A stretch of DNA of 64,000 bases, from assembly GCA_934320655.1 (NCBI GenBank), contig CAKRFN010000007.1:66011-130010 (forward strand). Direction: 5' to 3'. The translations under genes were made by a program, and so were the position numbers. Source of the DNA: an uncultured Eubacterium sp. (GTDB lineage: Bacteria; Bacillota; Clostridia; Lachnospirales; Lachnospiraceae). Below, one piece after another: positions 54,388 to 63,779 of the stretch. Every line of letters begins with the position of its first letter. Within the stretch, counting starts at the first letter, position 1. A model generated the notes under the pieces. The model saw only the letters and a program-made list of their open reading frames with translations, had not been told where the DNA came from and made no database searches.

Positions 54388-55173
54388 CTACCCTATCAGC
54401 CCAAAATGAGCCAACGCATGATAGATCCCGTCATCGGTCAGATCCGTTGTAACATAATCTGCCACCTGTTTTGCCTCCGGCGTACCATTGCCCATCGCAA
54501 TGCCGCAGCCCGCATATTCGAGCATCGCCAGATCATTCACACTGTCCCCGACCGCAAATGTATCCGCGCGCGAAATACCGAGTGCATCACACATTTTCTG
54601 CATACCGGTCGCCTTTGTATGTCCCTTAGGCACCAGCTCTGCGACCGCCGAATTGTGGATGAGATACGTGTAATACTCATCCAATGCCGCAAAACAGCTC
54701 TCTCTGTCCGCGTGGTCGGTCGCGCAGGAGAGCTTGTTGATCTCCCACTCACCGTAATGGTCCGTGATGCCGCGCAGACGGTCATCCAGCTCACGCATGA
54801 GCTTTTGTCCATAAGGCTCCTGCGCAAAATCCTTTTCATCCATATACAGATATTCCGGTCCCTCTAAAATCGGACGGAATCCGTATTTTCGCACCGTTTC
54901 TACCGTATGTATGGCGAGTTCCCGGTCGATCAGCTTTTCATAGATCCGCTTTCCGTCGAGTTCCACATGCGTTCCGCAGGCTGCCACCAGTCCGTCAAAG
55001 CCGATTGCAAACAGATCGGGATGCGTGATATAGGCACGCGCACGCCCACTACAGATAAATGCGTAGTGCCCGTTTGCACGCAGCGCACGGATCGCGCGCA
55101 CCGTGCTCTCCGGTATCCGGTTATGAAAATCCCACAAGGTTCCGTCAATGTCAAAAAATACTGCTTTACTCAC
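54388..55173 (-). CDS. Cof-type HAD phosphatase
   Basis: This 261-residue HAD hydrolase is of the Cof/YidA class (C2B cap). Motif I is FFDIDGTLWD with nucleophile D8 and acid/base D10, motif II CSGR, motif III lysine in KGHTKATGMQK, and motif IV AVGDSVNDLAMLEYA. Such enzymes dephosphorylate sugar phosphates or cofactors such as FMN and PLP; the substrate is not predictable. It overlaps the end of the TelA-like gene by 4 bp and so is translationally coupled to it. Confidence 0.9.
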   Translation of the reverse strand: MSKAVFFDIDGTLWDFHNRIPESTVRAIRALRANGHYAFICSGRARAYITHPDLFAIGFDGLVAACGTHVELDGKRIYEKLIDRELAIHTVETVRKYGFRPILEGPEYLYMDEKDFAQEPYGQKLMRELDDRLRGITDHYGEWEINKLSCATDHADRESCFAALDEYYTYLIHNSAVAELVPKGHTKATGMQKMCDALGISRADTFAVGDSVNDLAMLEYAGCGIAMGNGTPEAKQVADYVTTDLTDDGIYHALAHFGLIG

Positions 55174-56330
55174 GATCTGATCTCCAATAATTTTGCCTTT
55201 AATTCGTTTTCCATCGTCTGAAGCTCGCCCTCGGCAGCCGCACGCTTTGCGCGTCCCTCCGTCTGAATCTTCATGACTTCATCCAGTGTAGAGATCAGAG
55301 ATTCATTCGTATGCTTGAGCGTCTCAATATCCACGATACCGCGCTCGGATTCCTTTGCAGCCTCAATCGTCGCTGTTTTCAGGCGGTCTGCATTTTTCTT
55401 CAACAGTTCGTTCGTCATGTCCGTGACTGCGCGCTGTGCCTCTGCCGCCTGTGTGCTGTGCTCGACACCGAGCGCAATGACCATCTGGCTCTTCCACAGA
55501 GGGATCGTGTTGACGATCGTCGACTGGATCTTCTCTGCCATCACAGTATCACTGCCCTGTACCAGACGGATCTGCGGTGCTGTCTGCAAGGCGATCGTCC
55601 GTGTCAGTTCCAGGTCGTGCAACTTCTTTTCAAAGCGGTCGATCAGTCCCTCATAGTCCTTCGCTGCCTGTGCGTCCTCCGGCAGTCCGCTGCGCTGTGC
55701 TTTCTCGCGCAGCTGTACCAGCTCGGTGTCGCGTGCGATCTGCAGCTTTTTCTTTCCTGCGAGAATGTACATTGATAACTCCTTGAAATAGTTCAGGTTC
55801 ATCTCGTACATCCGGTCTAACATCTGTGTGTCTTTGATCAACTGGATCTGATGTGCCTCAAGTGCCGTTGTGATCTTATTGACATTTACTTCTGTCTTAT
55901 CATATTTTGCCTTGAGTGCCGTCAGCTTGTTGGCGCGCTTCTTGAAAAATGCGCCGATGCCCTTTTCTTCTTCCTCGACATCAAAGCTCTTTAGCTCTAC
56001 GACCAGATCGGTAATCATATCGCCGATCTCACCCATGTCCTTTGTCTTGACGTTTTCCAGTGCTTTTTCCGAGAAATCCGCCATCTTTTTCTGTGTGCCT
56101 GCGCCGTACTGCAAAATGGCATTGGAATTGCGCAGATCGATTTTCTCTACGAACTCACTCACCATCTGCTTCTGCTCCTCAGAGAGCATCGAATCATCCA
56201 TCTCTCCCTGCGGTGCGGGGATCGCCTCGGTCTCTGCCGCCTGTGTGGGCAGCTCTTTCTCCTGCGGCGCGTCAAACGCTCCGAAATCAAGTGTGGGTGC
56301 CTCTGCTGTCATTTTATCAAAGTCTGTCAT
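55170..56330 (-). CDS. TelA/YaaN family (toxic anion resistance) protein
   Basis: This 386-residue protein of the TelA family (PF05816) is predicted to be almost entirely helical. Typical segments are GIGAFFKKRANKLTALKAKY, MLDRMYEMNLNYFKELSMYI, IPLWKSQMVIALGVEHSTQA and NESLISTLDEVMKIQTEGR. Members occur with tellurite resistance and with XpaC-like proteins; the biochemical role is unclear. A Pro/Glu/Ala-rich N-terminus of about 50 residues precedes the conserved part. AAGGAGG precedes the ATG. It is 22 bp after the XpaC-like gene, the same partnership as yaaN-xpaC in Bacillus. Confidence 0.88.
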   Translation of the reverse strand: MTDFDKMTAEAPTLDFGAFDAPQEKELPTQAAETEAIPAPQGEMDDSMLSEEQKQMVSEFVEKIDLRNSNAILQYGAGTQKKMADFSEKALENVKTKDMGEIGDMITDLVVELKSFDVEEEEKGIGAFFKKRANKLTALKAKYDKTEVNVNKITTALEAHQIQLIKDTQMLDRMYEMNLNYFKELSMYILAGKKKLQIARDTELVQLREKAQRSGLPEDAQAAKDYEGLIDRFEKKLHDLELTRTIALQTAPQIRLVQGSDTVMAEKIQSTIVNTIPLWKSQMVIALGVEHSTQAAEAQRAVTDMTNELLKKNADRLKTATIEAAKESERGIVDIETLKHTNESLISTLDEVMKIQTEGRAKRAAAEGELQTMENELKAKLLEIRS

Positions 56331-56352
56331 CGAAAAGTTCCTCCTTTTTCTG

Positions 56353-57564
56353 TTAAATTCGTGTATCAGATGTAAAATCTTTATTTTTGGTCAGACCCTC
56401 CTGCTGAAGCATCACCTTCATCGTGGAAATATCCGATGAAATATCCCACGCGGTATCCTCAAACAGACTGTCAAACAGGTTCTCAAATGCCTCATTGATC
56501 GTATCGAGCGTATCCTCGATCTCTTTTTTCGTATTGGAGATGTTCGCGCCGTACTCCGGCTGACCGTCCAGATCACGGTACGCATCGATCAGCTTCGTTG
56601 TCGTCGGCAGATAATAGGTCATCATCTTGTGCAGATCCTGTGCACTGTCCGGCTCTTTTTCCACATGCGCAAATATGCGGCGCATGAGATCCTCGAGCTT
56701 TGCCAGCTTCGCACTCATGACCTCGCCGGGAATCGCATCGTTGCACTCATGGATATGGTTAATATATGCTTCGCCCTCTGCCAGTATCTTACGCACTTCC
56801 TCCGGACACTGTGCCTGCGCCTGCGCGCTGACCGCCTCCTGCTGCTCGCGGAGCCTGCGCGACTCCTCTGCCTGCTCATATTGCTCATAGGTTGCCTTGT
56901 CCACGATGAGCGTCGTCTGTCCGGCATCCATATGTCCCTCCAGAAAATATCCGTTTTTGAGCATGTCCTGCAAATCCTTCCGCACATAGGATGTCCGCCT
57001 GCCGACTGCACGCGCCAGATCCTCGATCCTGCAATAGCCGCGGTCTCCGATCTCACGCACATAGCGCCGGAAACGGCTGTTGCGCCCTGCCAGACCTGCG
57101 CCTTTTGTGATCAAAAATATAAACGGGAGCATTGCAATGCCCAACCCCACCGGAACCCCGATCGGCATACCCGTAAACGGAACCAGTCCGGCGGTGATCG
57201 CCGTTGCAATACCAAACATACTCGTCCCGACAATCCCCAACGACAGACAGACCGGTCCGGCTGCCTGTCCGGGCAGATATCTGCGATACCTCGCCGGTGG
57301 CTGCGCCACGGTGCTGCCCTGCTCCCTGCGCGCACGCGCCTGCTGTTCATAAATCGTCTGCTTAAACGTCTGTGCATGTTCCCTGCCCTGACGTTCGATC
57401 TCTTTCCCTACCTGATTCATGCCACGGCTAAAGCTGTCCGCCGCCTCGTTGATCACATCGCCGACGCACTGGCTGAGCCCTGCATAATTTCCGGATTCTA
57501 CCGCTTCGAGCACCGAATTCATGATGTCCTCGCCCACCCGGTTCCATTTATTTGATGTAGCCAT
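56353..57564 (-). CDS. XpaC-like membrane protein
   Basis: This 403-residue protein has a helical, amphipathic N-terminus, then two membrane helices at about 110-160 (CLSLGIVGTSMFGIATAIT; VGLGIAMLPFIFLITKGAG). A winged-helix-like segment (YCRIEDLARAVGRRTSYVRK) and a C-terminal XpaC domain follow (MMTYYLPTTTKLIDAYRDLD and DTINEAFENLFDSLFEDTAW). XpaC was named for 5-bromo-4-chloroindolyl phosphate hydrolysis; its true role is unknown. It is the first gene of the operon XpaC-TelA-HAD, possibly continuing into the Q-rich and GNAT genes. Confidence 0.82.
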   Translation of the reverse strand: MATSNKWNRVGEDIMNSVLEAVESGNYAGLSQCVGDVINEAADSFSRGMNQVGKEIERQGREHAQTFKQTIYEQQARARREQGSTVAQPPARYRRYLPGQAAGPVCLSLGIVGTSMFGIATAITAGLVPFTGMPIGVPVGLGIAMLPFIFLITKGAGLAGRNSRFRRYVREIGDRGYCRIEDLARAVGRRTSYVRKDLQDMLKNGYFLEGHMDAGQTTLIVDKATYEQYEQAEESRRLREQQEAVSAQAQAQCPEEVRKILAEGEAYINHIHECNDAIPGEVMSAKLAKLEDLMRRIFAHVEKEPDSAQDLHKMMTYYLPTTTKLIDAYRDLDGQPEYGANISNTKKEIEDTLDTINEAFENLFDSLFEDTAWDISSDISTMKVMLQQEGLTKNKDFTSDTRI

Positions 57565-57703
57565 TCTTTTCTACTTCCTTACTCTGTGATAATTCATTAC
57601 ATACCAATTTTATTTTAATCAAATCCTATGGAAAAAGCAACTAAAAGACTCCTGATACAGGATCATTTCTGCTCCCCGTTGGCATCTGTCTTTTCCCAGT
57701 ATG

Positions 57704-57748
57704 AAAAGGGGAACCGTTCAGCGTTCTCACCTGAACTGTTCCCCTTTT
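57704..57748. terminator. Long bidirectional terminator
   Basis: AAAAGGGGAAC-C-GTTCAG pairs with CTGAAC-T-GTTCCCCTTTT, 17 paired bases with one mismatch and a 9-base loop. The stretch 57565-57885 without a gene holds otherwise only weak sequence; the small open frame crossing it is not a gene. Confidence 0.8.
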
Positions 57749-57885
57749 CCGCTTACATAGCTGTATTGTATCACAAAAAAAACAATTTGTCGATTTCTAT
57801 ATTTTACCCGGCCTGTCATCAGACCGCCTGTGATATGCATCTTCCTGCAATCTTCTTCTGGATTTTATAATGATGAAAAAATAAA

Positions 57886-58346
57886 TTAACTCAGATGACC
57901 TGTTAATTTATATTTTGTAATATCTTTCCAATTCACCGGAAATCCCATCTTTCCCAACAATTCTTCTTCACTGATATGTACGACTGATTTCGTGACCTTA
58001 TCGATTTCCCTGCTCAGTTTCTTCTTAAAATCCATAAAGTCCTGTTTTGGTAAAAGGTATCTGAACGCAAATGTCTCTCGATCTGTAACAGATACTTAAA
58101 AAACAGTTCTCGAAGCTCCGCGTCAAATCGATATAAGCTCACAATTTCATCAAAGCTTGGCCCCGTTTTATATCCCTTGGTGTATGGCACCCGGAATAAA
58201 TGCTTATATCCACCCATCAAAGGAAAATATCCGATATGATGCAGAACTTCTTCTGCATATACACGATCTGTTACTATAATACCCTTTTCATCTATCAGCC
58301 AGTCTACCTGTTGGCCAAAGGTTGTAAATTTCTTTGGTGTATGCAC
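57886..58346 (-). pseudogene. AbiF/Abi_2 family abortive-infection gene, internally deleted
   Basis: The first 110 codons read as an Abi_2 (AbiF/AbiD) N-terminus: FTTFGQQVDWLIDEKGIIV, LHHIGYFPLMGGYKHLFR, FDEIVSLYRFDAELRELFFK, LLQIERHLRS. After QNRT the frame runs out. In another frame the family C-terminus follows at once: DFMDFKKKLSREIDK, then EELLGKMGFPVNWKDITKYK and a stop at 57886. About 150 residues in the middle are missing, probably with the second HEPN motif (RNxxxH). The gene should therefore be inactive as an RNase toxin. Family members limit phage growth and are tied to a noncoding antitoxin RNA. Confidence 0.8.
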
Positions 58347-58364
58347 GTTTTTCTCCCTATAACT

Positions 58365-58430
58365 AAAAGAGGGAGAGACCCGCAGGCTCTCCCCCGCCTG
58401 TAGGCTTCACAAGTTTCTACAGAACGATCA
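58365..58430 (-). ncRNA. Candidate structured RNA upstream of the Abi remnant
   Basis: On the minus strand CTGTAG (58417-58422) pairs with CTACAG (58398-58403), followed by a GGGAGAG/CTCTCCC stem (58387-58393 with 58371-58377) and a short T-run before the abi start. AbiF-type genes are known to be preceded by a conserved noncoding RNA that acts as antitoxin; location and terminator-like end fit. The 5' end is not defined. I see no further feature in 58431-58685. Confidence 0.45.
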
Positions 58431-58685
58431 CTAAGCATAGTATATGGTATCCAAGTCAGATTGTCAAGTAGCCAGACCTCATCAGCCACATACATACTCA
58501 GGAATATTATATGCGATTATCTATAAAATTTTTCTTACACTGTTAGTTACATTTCCGTCTATTAAACCGTTCCCTGAAAGGGATCTATACTACGATTACT
58601 ATTACACGTCAATTTGGCAGTCCGAGCCGTCCGATTGCCAAGCGCCTGTGCTTTTCATGACCGTATATGTCAGGGTATCCACCCC

Positions 58686-60038
58686 TTATCTCTGTCTCCG
58701 GTCAATTCCGTGTTTTCTGTAATACTCAGCCTTGTCCTCATACATTTGTTTCTCAGCTTCCCGCAGGAGCGCATCCAGATCTGTCACAGCCTGTGCCCTC
58801 CACAATGATCCAACCGCCATATTGACGGAACATTCCTCCATCAACGTATGCAGCTTTGCAATCCGCTCCTCTAACTCCTCCGGGGCAATACCGGGGCAGA
58901 GCACCAGCAGCTCATCACCTCCCATGCGGAAGATGCCATACCCGTCAAACACCTCCATCAGACAGCCACACGCCCGCAGGATCAGGCGGTCTCCTGCCAC
59001 ATGTCCCTCGCAGTCATTCACACATTTCAAGCTGGTGATATCAGCATAAATGACACCCAGACCCGCCTCCTTATCCATCTCATCTACAAAGACACTCAGT
59101 GCAAAACGGTTTCCAAGTCCGGTCATCGGATCCTTGTAGCTCATATCCATGAGCTTTCGCATCAGATTTCTCCGCTTGATGCAGGATACGAGAAAATATC
59201 CCATGATCCGCAGCATGCTCGACGTATATTGCAATGAATCGCGCGGTGGGTTATCTGCGCCATAAAATGCTACGACATCCCCCCGATCATACAACGGCAA
59301 TACTACGACCGAATGAATGCCCTGCCGCTTCAGATTCTCATACTGCAGCGGATCGCTCTCCCTGATCTCCTCCAGATCCGGAATTAAAACAAATTCACCC
59401 TCCGAAAAAATCTGATACCAGTTCGCACAGACCTCCGGCGGCAGATTCTGAAGATGATCCTTTTCAGGCATGATGCCCGGTGCCGTCCACTCATAAGTGT
59501 TATCATCACAGCCCCGTGCATTCTTTTCGAAAATATAGGTCCGCTCAGCATTCAGCGCCTTTCCCAGATGCTCCAGTATGATCTGGATCGTCTCATCCGG
59601 AGTATCTGCCGCAAGCGCTACCCGCAGTCCCTCATTTACGACCACTTCCATGGCTCTATACTTTTGAATCCGCTTATCCTGTGCGCGCTCCTCGCTGATA
59701 TCAATACTGAACTCGACACGGTATCTTTTCCCCGTCTCAGCATCCTCGACCAGTGTATCTTTCACGATCATATATTTATCGATCACCGGATTATAATAAC
59801 GCCATTCCTCAAATTTTCCGGCGCAAAGCTTGTCATTGTTACACATCCCACACCGGACAGAGGAATTCTGTATCACCTCATAACACTTTTTGCCCTGAAT
59901 ATCCTCCACCGAATGAAATCCAAACGCGTCCAACGTCTTGCGGTTCATATAAACGAGTTCGTTCGTCTCTATATCTGCCGCATAGACATACTCATTCAGA
60001 TTTTCAAAAAACTGCCAGATATTCTGTATATCCTTCAT
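58686..60038 (-). CDS. PAS-GAF-GGDEF(degenerate) signalling protein
   Basis: This 450-residue soluble protein has a PAS domain (about 10-125; YVYAADIETNELVYMN, with a CGMCNN and KLCAG cysteine pair that could bind a metal or sense redox), a GAF domain (about 135-290; LGKALNAERTYIFE, VVVLPLYDRGDVVAFYG), and a GGDEF domain from about 300. The active-site motif reads GGDEL instead of GGDEF and the upstream metal aspartate region is YADITSLKCVND, so cyclase activity is uncertain; it may bind GTP or act as a regulator. It is followed on the same strand by nothing but the Abi region and preceded by an EAL protein gene. Confidence 0.82.
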   Translation of the reverse strand: MKDIQNIWQFFENLNEYVYAADIETNELVYMNRKTLDAFGFHSVEDIQGKKCYEVIQNSSVRCGMCNNDKLCAGKFEEWRYYNPVIDKYMIVKDTLVEDAETGKRYRVEFSIDISEERAQDKRIQKYRAMEVVVNEGLRVALAADTPDETIQIILEHLGKALNAERTYIFEKNARGCDDNTYEWTAPGIMPEKDHLQNLPPEVCANWYQIFSEGEFVLIPDLEEIRESDPLQYENLKRQGIHSVVVLPLYDRGDVVAFYGADNPPRDSLQYTSSMLRIMGYFLVSCIKRRNLMRKLMDMSYKDPMTGLGNRFALSVFVDEMDKEAGLGVIYADITSLKCVNDCEGHVAGDRLILRACGCLMEVFDGYGIFRMGGDELLVLCPGIAPEELEERIAKLHTLMEECSVNMAVGSLWRAQAVTDLDALLREAEKQMYEDKAEYYRKHGIDRRQR

Positions 60039-60105
60039 ATTCCGTTACCCTAAAAAATACCCATATATTTGTACATCCCTACATCATACAGAGATGTTAT
60101 TCTTT

Positions 60106-61809
60106 TTATGCAAGAATAAACTGCTGCATAAACTGATCCTTTCCACAAGGTCTGCCAAACAGGTATCCTTGCAGATAATCACTCAGCAACTCTTTCATTT
60201 TCAGATGCCATTCTTCCTTTTCGATCCCCTCAGTGCAGATCCTGATACCTATACTGTGTACCATCTCAATGATTTTTTTGAAAAGCTCATAATCCTTCGC
60301 ATCACCCATCGCCTTTGCGGTAAAATCCCTGTCCAGCTTAATATAACAGGGGTTCATATCACTGATGCAGTGCAGGTTGGAATATCCGGTTCCAAAATCA
60401 TCAATGACAAACGGAATCCCGTGTTCTTCCAGTTTCTTCCGGAATCTGAAAAACAACGGTGTCATATCTACGAATCTGCTCTCTGTCATTTCCACACAAA
60501 GACATGCCGGATTCAGATCATTTTCCCTGAGCAATGCCAGTATCTCATCTGCAAGCTCTCCCCGCTCAATCTGCACATATGAGACATTGACGTTCATCTT
60601 GAAATCCGGCACATACTGCTGCAGCTCACGGCACATTTTCACTGCTTCTCCTAACACAAACCTGCCGGCAGGAATGATCAGTCCGGTCTCCTCCAGAATG
60701 GGGATAAATTCCATCGGGGATACAAACTGTTCTCCGGCTTCGGTCATCATTGCAAAACGCATCAGTGCTTCCGCTCCTGCTATACGTCCGGAGCTGCAGT
60801 CGATGATCGGCTGATAATACACATCAAAGCCCTCAAACTGATTCATCACAGCATTCCTAAGGGCACTGTGGATCTTTCCCCTGTGCAGGAACTGTTCATA
60901 ATCCTTCTGATCGAAAAAGTAGATACTGTTCTTTCCCATGCGCTTTGCTTGATTCAAAGCAAATTCGAACTTCTTGCGGCATTCTTCATAGCCGTCTGCC
61001 ACAGTCGCTGCCTCTACAACTCCTACGGAGATAGAAAATACGGCTTGATACTTCTCAGCAACGATAAACGCATCTATCTTTCCACAGATCCGCTGCCGAA
61101 GCTGTGCGGCATCATCCATGGACCGGCTCTCCAGATCCACGATCACAAACTGGCCTGCCACCAGATGATAGACTCTCTGGCTATCGTTCAGGCACTCCGT
61201 CATGCAATCGGCTACATGTCTTAAGATATAATCTCCGTAGCCGGAGCCATACGCACCGTTTATAGCGCCAAAATCATCAATCCCTACATGCATCAGGAAC
61301 CCATGCGGAACTGCTTCCTTTCGCTCTCGCAGATACGCACAAAAATCTATACCACCGAGCAGTCCGCTCGTATTATTCGCACGTTGCTGTGTTCCGGTCT
61401 CATTCAGACAACCGATCAGATACGCAGGCTTGCCCGCCGGATCATTGACAACGACTCCACGGCAGTTGATCCATACCGGCAGACCGTCCCTACTGACCCA
61501 GCGATAATGCAGGTCATGGATCTTCTCACTGCCATCAACCAGCCTTGTAAAATGATCTATCAGCATCTCGCGATCACCTTCAAAAATCGCAGGCAGCATG
61601 TCCGGCATCGCATGCTCCATATACTTGCCGGGCAGCATAAAACGATCCACAGCACGCTGCGACATAACCATCCGATTATTCTGCAGGTCAATCACATACA
61701 GATGATCATCCATACACGGTGCAATCACATCAATCAGACGTCCCATATCAATCTCTTGAAACATCTGATATATATTCAAGGCATCTACATTCAGATCTCC
61801 TAACTGCAT
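60106..61809 (-). CDS. PAS-GGDEF(degenerate)-EAL cyclic-di-GMP phosphodiesterase
   Basis: This 567-residue protein has an N-terminal PAS (about 20-150; RWVSRDGLPVWINCRGVVV). A GGDEF-like domain follows (about 155-310) whose active site is replaced by VAGQFVIV, hence no cyclase activity. An EAL domain (about 330-560) comes last. Its catalytic and metal residues look intact: EALMRF, NVNVSYVQ, EMTES, DDFGTGYSNL, IKLDR, TEGIE and the closing QGYLFGRP. It should hydrolyse cyclic-di-GMP to pGpG. The gene lies 67 bp upstream of the GAF-GGDEL gene and 50 bp downstream of the chemoreceptor gene, so the three may be one motility/biofilm signalling unit. Confidence 0.88.
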   Translation of the reverse strand: MQLGDLNVDALNIYQMFQEIDMGRLIDVIAPCMDDHLYVIDLQNNRMVMSQRAVDRFMLPGKYMEHAMPDMLPAIFEGDREMLIDHFTRLVDGSEKIHDLHYRWVSRDGLPVWINCRGVVVNDPAGKPAYLIGCLNETGTQQRANNTSGLLGGIDFCAYLRERKEAVPHGFLMHVGIDDFGAINGAYGSGYGDYILRHVADCMTECLNDSQRVYHLVAGQFVIVDLESRSMDDAAQLRQRICGKIDAFIVAEKYQAVFSISVGVVEAATVADGYEECRKKFEFALNQAKRMGKNSIYFFDQKDYEQFLHRGKIHSALRNAVMNQFEGFDVYYQPIIDCSSGRIAGAEALMRFAMMTEAGEQFVSPMEFIPILEETGLIIPAGRFVLGEAVKMCRELQQYVPDFKMNVNVSYVQIERGELADEILALLRENDLNPACLCVEMTESRFVDMTPLFFRFRKKLEEHGIPFVIDDFGTGYSNLHCISDMNPCYIKLDRDFTAKAMGDAKDYELFKKIIEMVHSIGIRICTEGIEKEEWHLKMKELLSDYLQGYLFGRPCGKDQFMQQFILA

Positions 61810-61859
61810 GATAACATAAACCTTCTCTCCTAGATTGTTGCCGCTTGCAGTGCATGCAG

Positions 61860-63584
61860 CTATTCCTCAAACTTTGCGATATGGAATCTGCTGATCATAT
61901 CACGCAGGCTTTCTGCCTCGCCACTCATCTGCTCACTGGCAGCCGCACATTCTTCAGATGTCGCAGAGTTGGTCTGTACCACATCGTTGATCTGCTCAAT
62001 GCCCTCATTGATCTGTTTGATCTCTGCGGTCTGGGTCTCCAGGGTATCTGCAATTCCGGTCACTTCCTGTGTGATGACCTTCGAACCATCAGCGACTTCT
62101 TCCAGCTGTGTAGCTGTCTCTTTTGCAACAACCATACCCTTTTCTACCGCTTTTACAGAAGTCTCGATCAGTGCAGCAGATTCCTTTGCCGCCTGTGCAC
62201 TCTGATCAGCCAGTACATTGACCTGATTGGCAACCACCGCGAATCCCTTTCCGGCTTCACCGGCTCTGGCTGCCTCGATCGAAGCATTCAATGCCAGCAG
62301 GTTCGTCTGTGATGCGATCTCATTGATCGTTGCGATGATCTTGTCGATCTCCTGCGATGCCTGATTGATCTCATTCATAGAGCCGACCATCTCCTGCATC
62401 TTTCCGTTACTGTCAAGGATCGCATGCCCCAGCTTCTCTACCCTGCCGCTGATCTCCTTGGCTGTATGTGCATTGTTCTCTACCTGCTCAGACACACCTG
62501 CCACCGTCGCGGTCAGCTCCTGCACAACTGCAGCCTGACTCGTCGCACCGTCTGCCAGATCATTGGAGCTGGATGCCACCTGCTCTGCCCCGCTGGATAC
62601 CTCGTTTGACACACGCTGAATACCCTTTACCGTATCTGACATACTCTTTTCAAAGTGCATGAAGGAATCCAGAATACCGACAAAATCGCCTCTCCACTCA
62701 ACCTCTGGCTGTACATCAAAATCACCCTCTGAGAACAGCTTCATCGCACGGTCAATATCATCTACATAGGTTCCGAGTATACGGAGTGATTTACGCATGC
62801 TGTGCGCCAGTCTTCCGATCTCATCATCCGAACGATATTCTAACTCACTGTGCAGATTTCCCTCTGTCAGCTCCTTTGCGACATCCTCGATCGCATGCAG
62901 CGGCTCGAGAATACTATTCAGTACGAGCCTGCTCGTCTTCTTTGCAATCATCAGCGCACACACAATAAATACAATGATAACAGCAAAACCTGCCACAGCA
63001 CACACGACCGTGCTACGGACTGCTTCCTGCACCCGCTCATCGGTCACTGCATCCAGTTTCAAGACGATCTCTACCAAATTGTTCAATGCCGGTGTACACT
63101 CGTTCAGGATCTGATTGGTTGCCTCTTCATCATTCCCGGATTTGATATCCTCTACGATTGCCAGACCGATGGTCGCCCAGTCGTCCAGCGCATTGGCATA
63201 CTCCTGATACAGCTCATCCGGGAGAACATTTGTTTCCTGAAGAATACTCATCTGTTCATCAACAACTCCCAGCAGTTCGTTCACCTTCTGCTCGTAGCTG
63301 TCATAGGTAGACGGATCCTGGTTCAGTGCCATCTCACGGATATTTCTGGCAGCGGCATTGACATTGATCCGGCAGTTCTTCACCGCCAAATCCGCAGCGC
63401 TTACTTTATTGACAAAGTTCATCATGTTGGCAAACAACACACCGATAATGATCACCGACAGCACGCCGGATGCGATCATCATCGTGATGACTCTGCGGTA
63501 GCCATAATTAATCCTGTCCTGCAGCTGTAAACTTTCCAACTTTTGTTTCATTGTTCTCTTTGTCGTAGTCTTTTGTGACAACAT
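61860..63584 (-). CDS. Methyl-accepting chemotaxis protein
   Basis: This 574-residue chemoreceptor has a cytoplasmic tip of about 30 residues, a membrane helix (about 33-53), a four-helix-bundle sensor of 4HB_MCP type (about 55-195), a second helix (about 198-220), HAMP (about 222-275), a linker, and the signalling domain whose hairpin tip reads IASQTNLLALNASIEAARAG. EAAxxAE-type helices around it hold the likely methylation glutamates/glutamines. No C-terminal CheR pentapeptide is seen. AAAGGG precedes the ATG, and a good promoter lies upstream. It indicates a motile organism. Confidence 0.94.
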   Translation of the reverse strand: MLSQKTTTKRTMKQKLESLQLQDRINYGYRRVITMMIASGVLSVIIIGVLFANMMNFVNKVSAADLAVKNCRINVNAAARNIREMALNQDPSTYDSYEQKVNELLGVVDEQMSILQETNVLPDELYQEYANALDDWATIGLAIVEDIKSGNDEEATNQILNECTPALNNLVEIVLKLDAVTDERVQEAVRSTVVCAVAGFAVIIVFIVCALMIAKKTSRLVLNSILEPLHAIEDVAKELTEGNLHSELEYRSDDEIGRLAHSMRKSLRILGTYVDDIDRAMKLFSEGDFDVQPEVEWRGDFVGILDSFMHFEKSMSDTVKGIQRVSNEVSSGAEQVASSSNDLADGATSQAAVVQELTATVAGVSEQVENNAHTAKEISGRVEKLGHAILDSNGKMQEMVGSMNEINQASQEIDKIIATINEIASQTNLLALNASIEAARAGEAGKGFAVVANQVNVLADQSAQAAKESAALIETSVKAVEKGMVVAKETATQLEEVADGSKVITQEVTGIADTLETQTAEIKQINEGIEQINDVVQTNSATSEECAAASEQMSGEAESLRDMISRFHIAKFEE

Positions 63585-63670
63585 AAATGATACATCCCTT
63601 TCCGTATTCTCTTATTTTTCCGCAGCCTTCCGATAGCTTCACAGGCACGGAATCTCTTTATCTACCACAA

Positions 63671-63699
63671 TATATATCAGACCTCAAAATGGAAGTCAA
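63671..63699 (-). promoter_or_regulatory. Promoter of the chemoreceptor gene
   Basis: On the minus strand TTGACT (63694-63699) and TATATA (63671-63676) with a 17-bp spacer, 87 bp before the start. It is a sigma-A form rather than the flagellar sigma-28 form. Confidence 0.6.
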
Positions 63700-63779
63700 C
63701 CGTTTTTGATAAATTTTGACGGTTCTTCAAAACCGTTCAAATATTCAACCTGCCGCTATTTTGTATGACATCCAGCCAT

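Noticed and set aside
54388..55173. HAD gene as part of the effector system
   Set aside because: Cof-type phosphatases are common and nothing specific ties this one to the Q-rich family beyond position.
57628..57870. 80-codon open frame between XpaC and the Abi remnant
   Set aside because: It runs through a 45-bp terminator hairpin and lacks a convincing ribosome site.
62850..63530. Plus-strand open frame of 226 codons opposite the chemoreceptor
   Set aside because: The minus-strand MCP reading is unambiguous.
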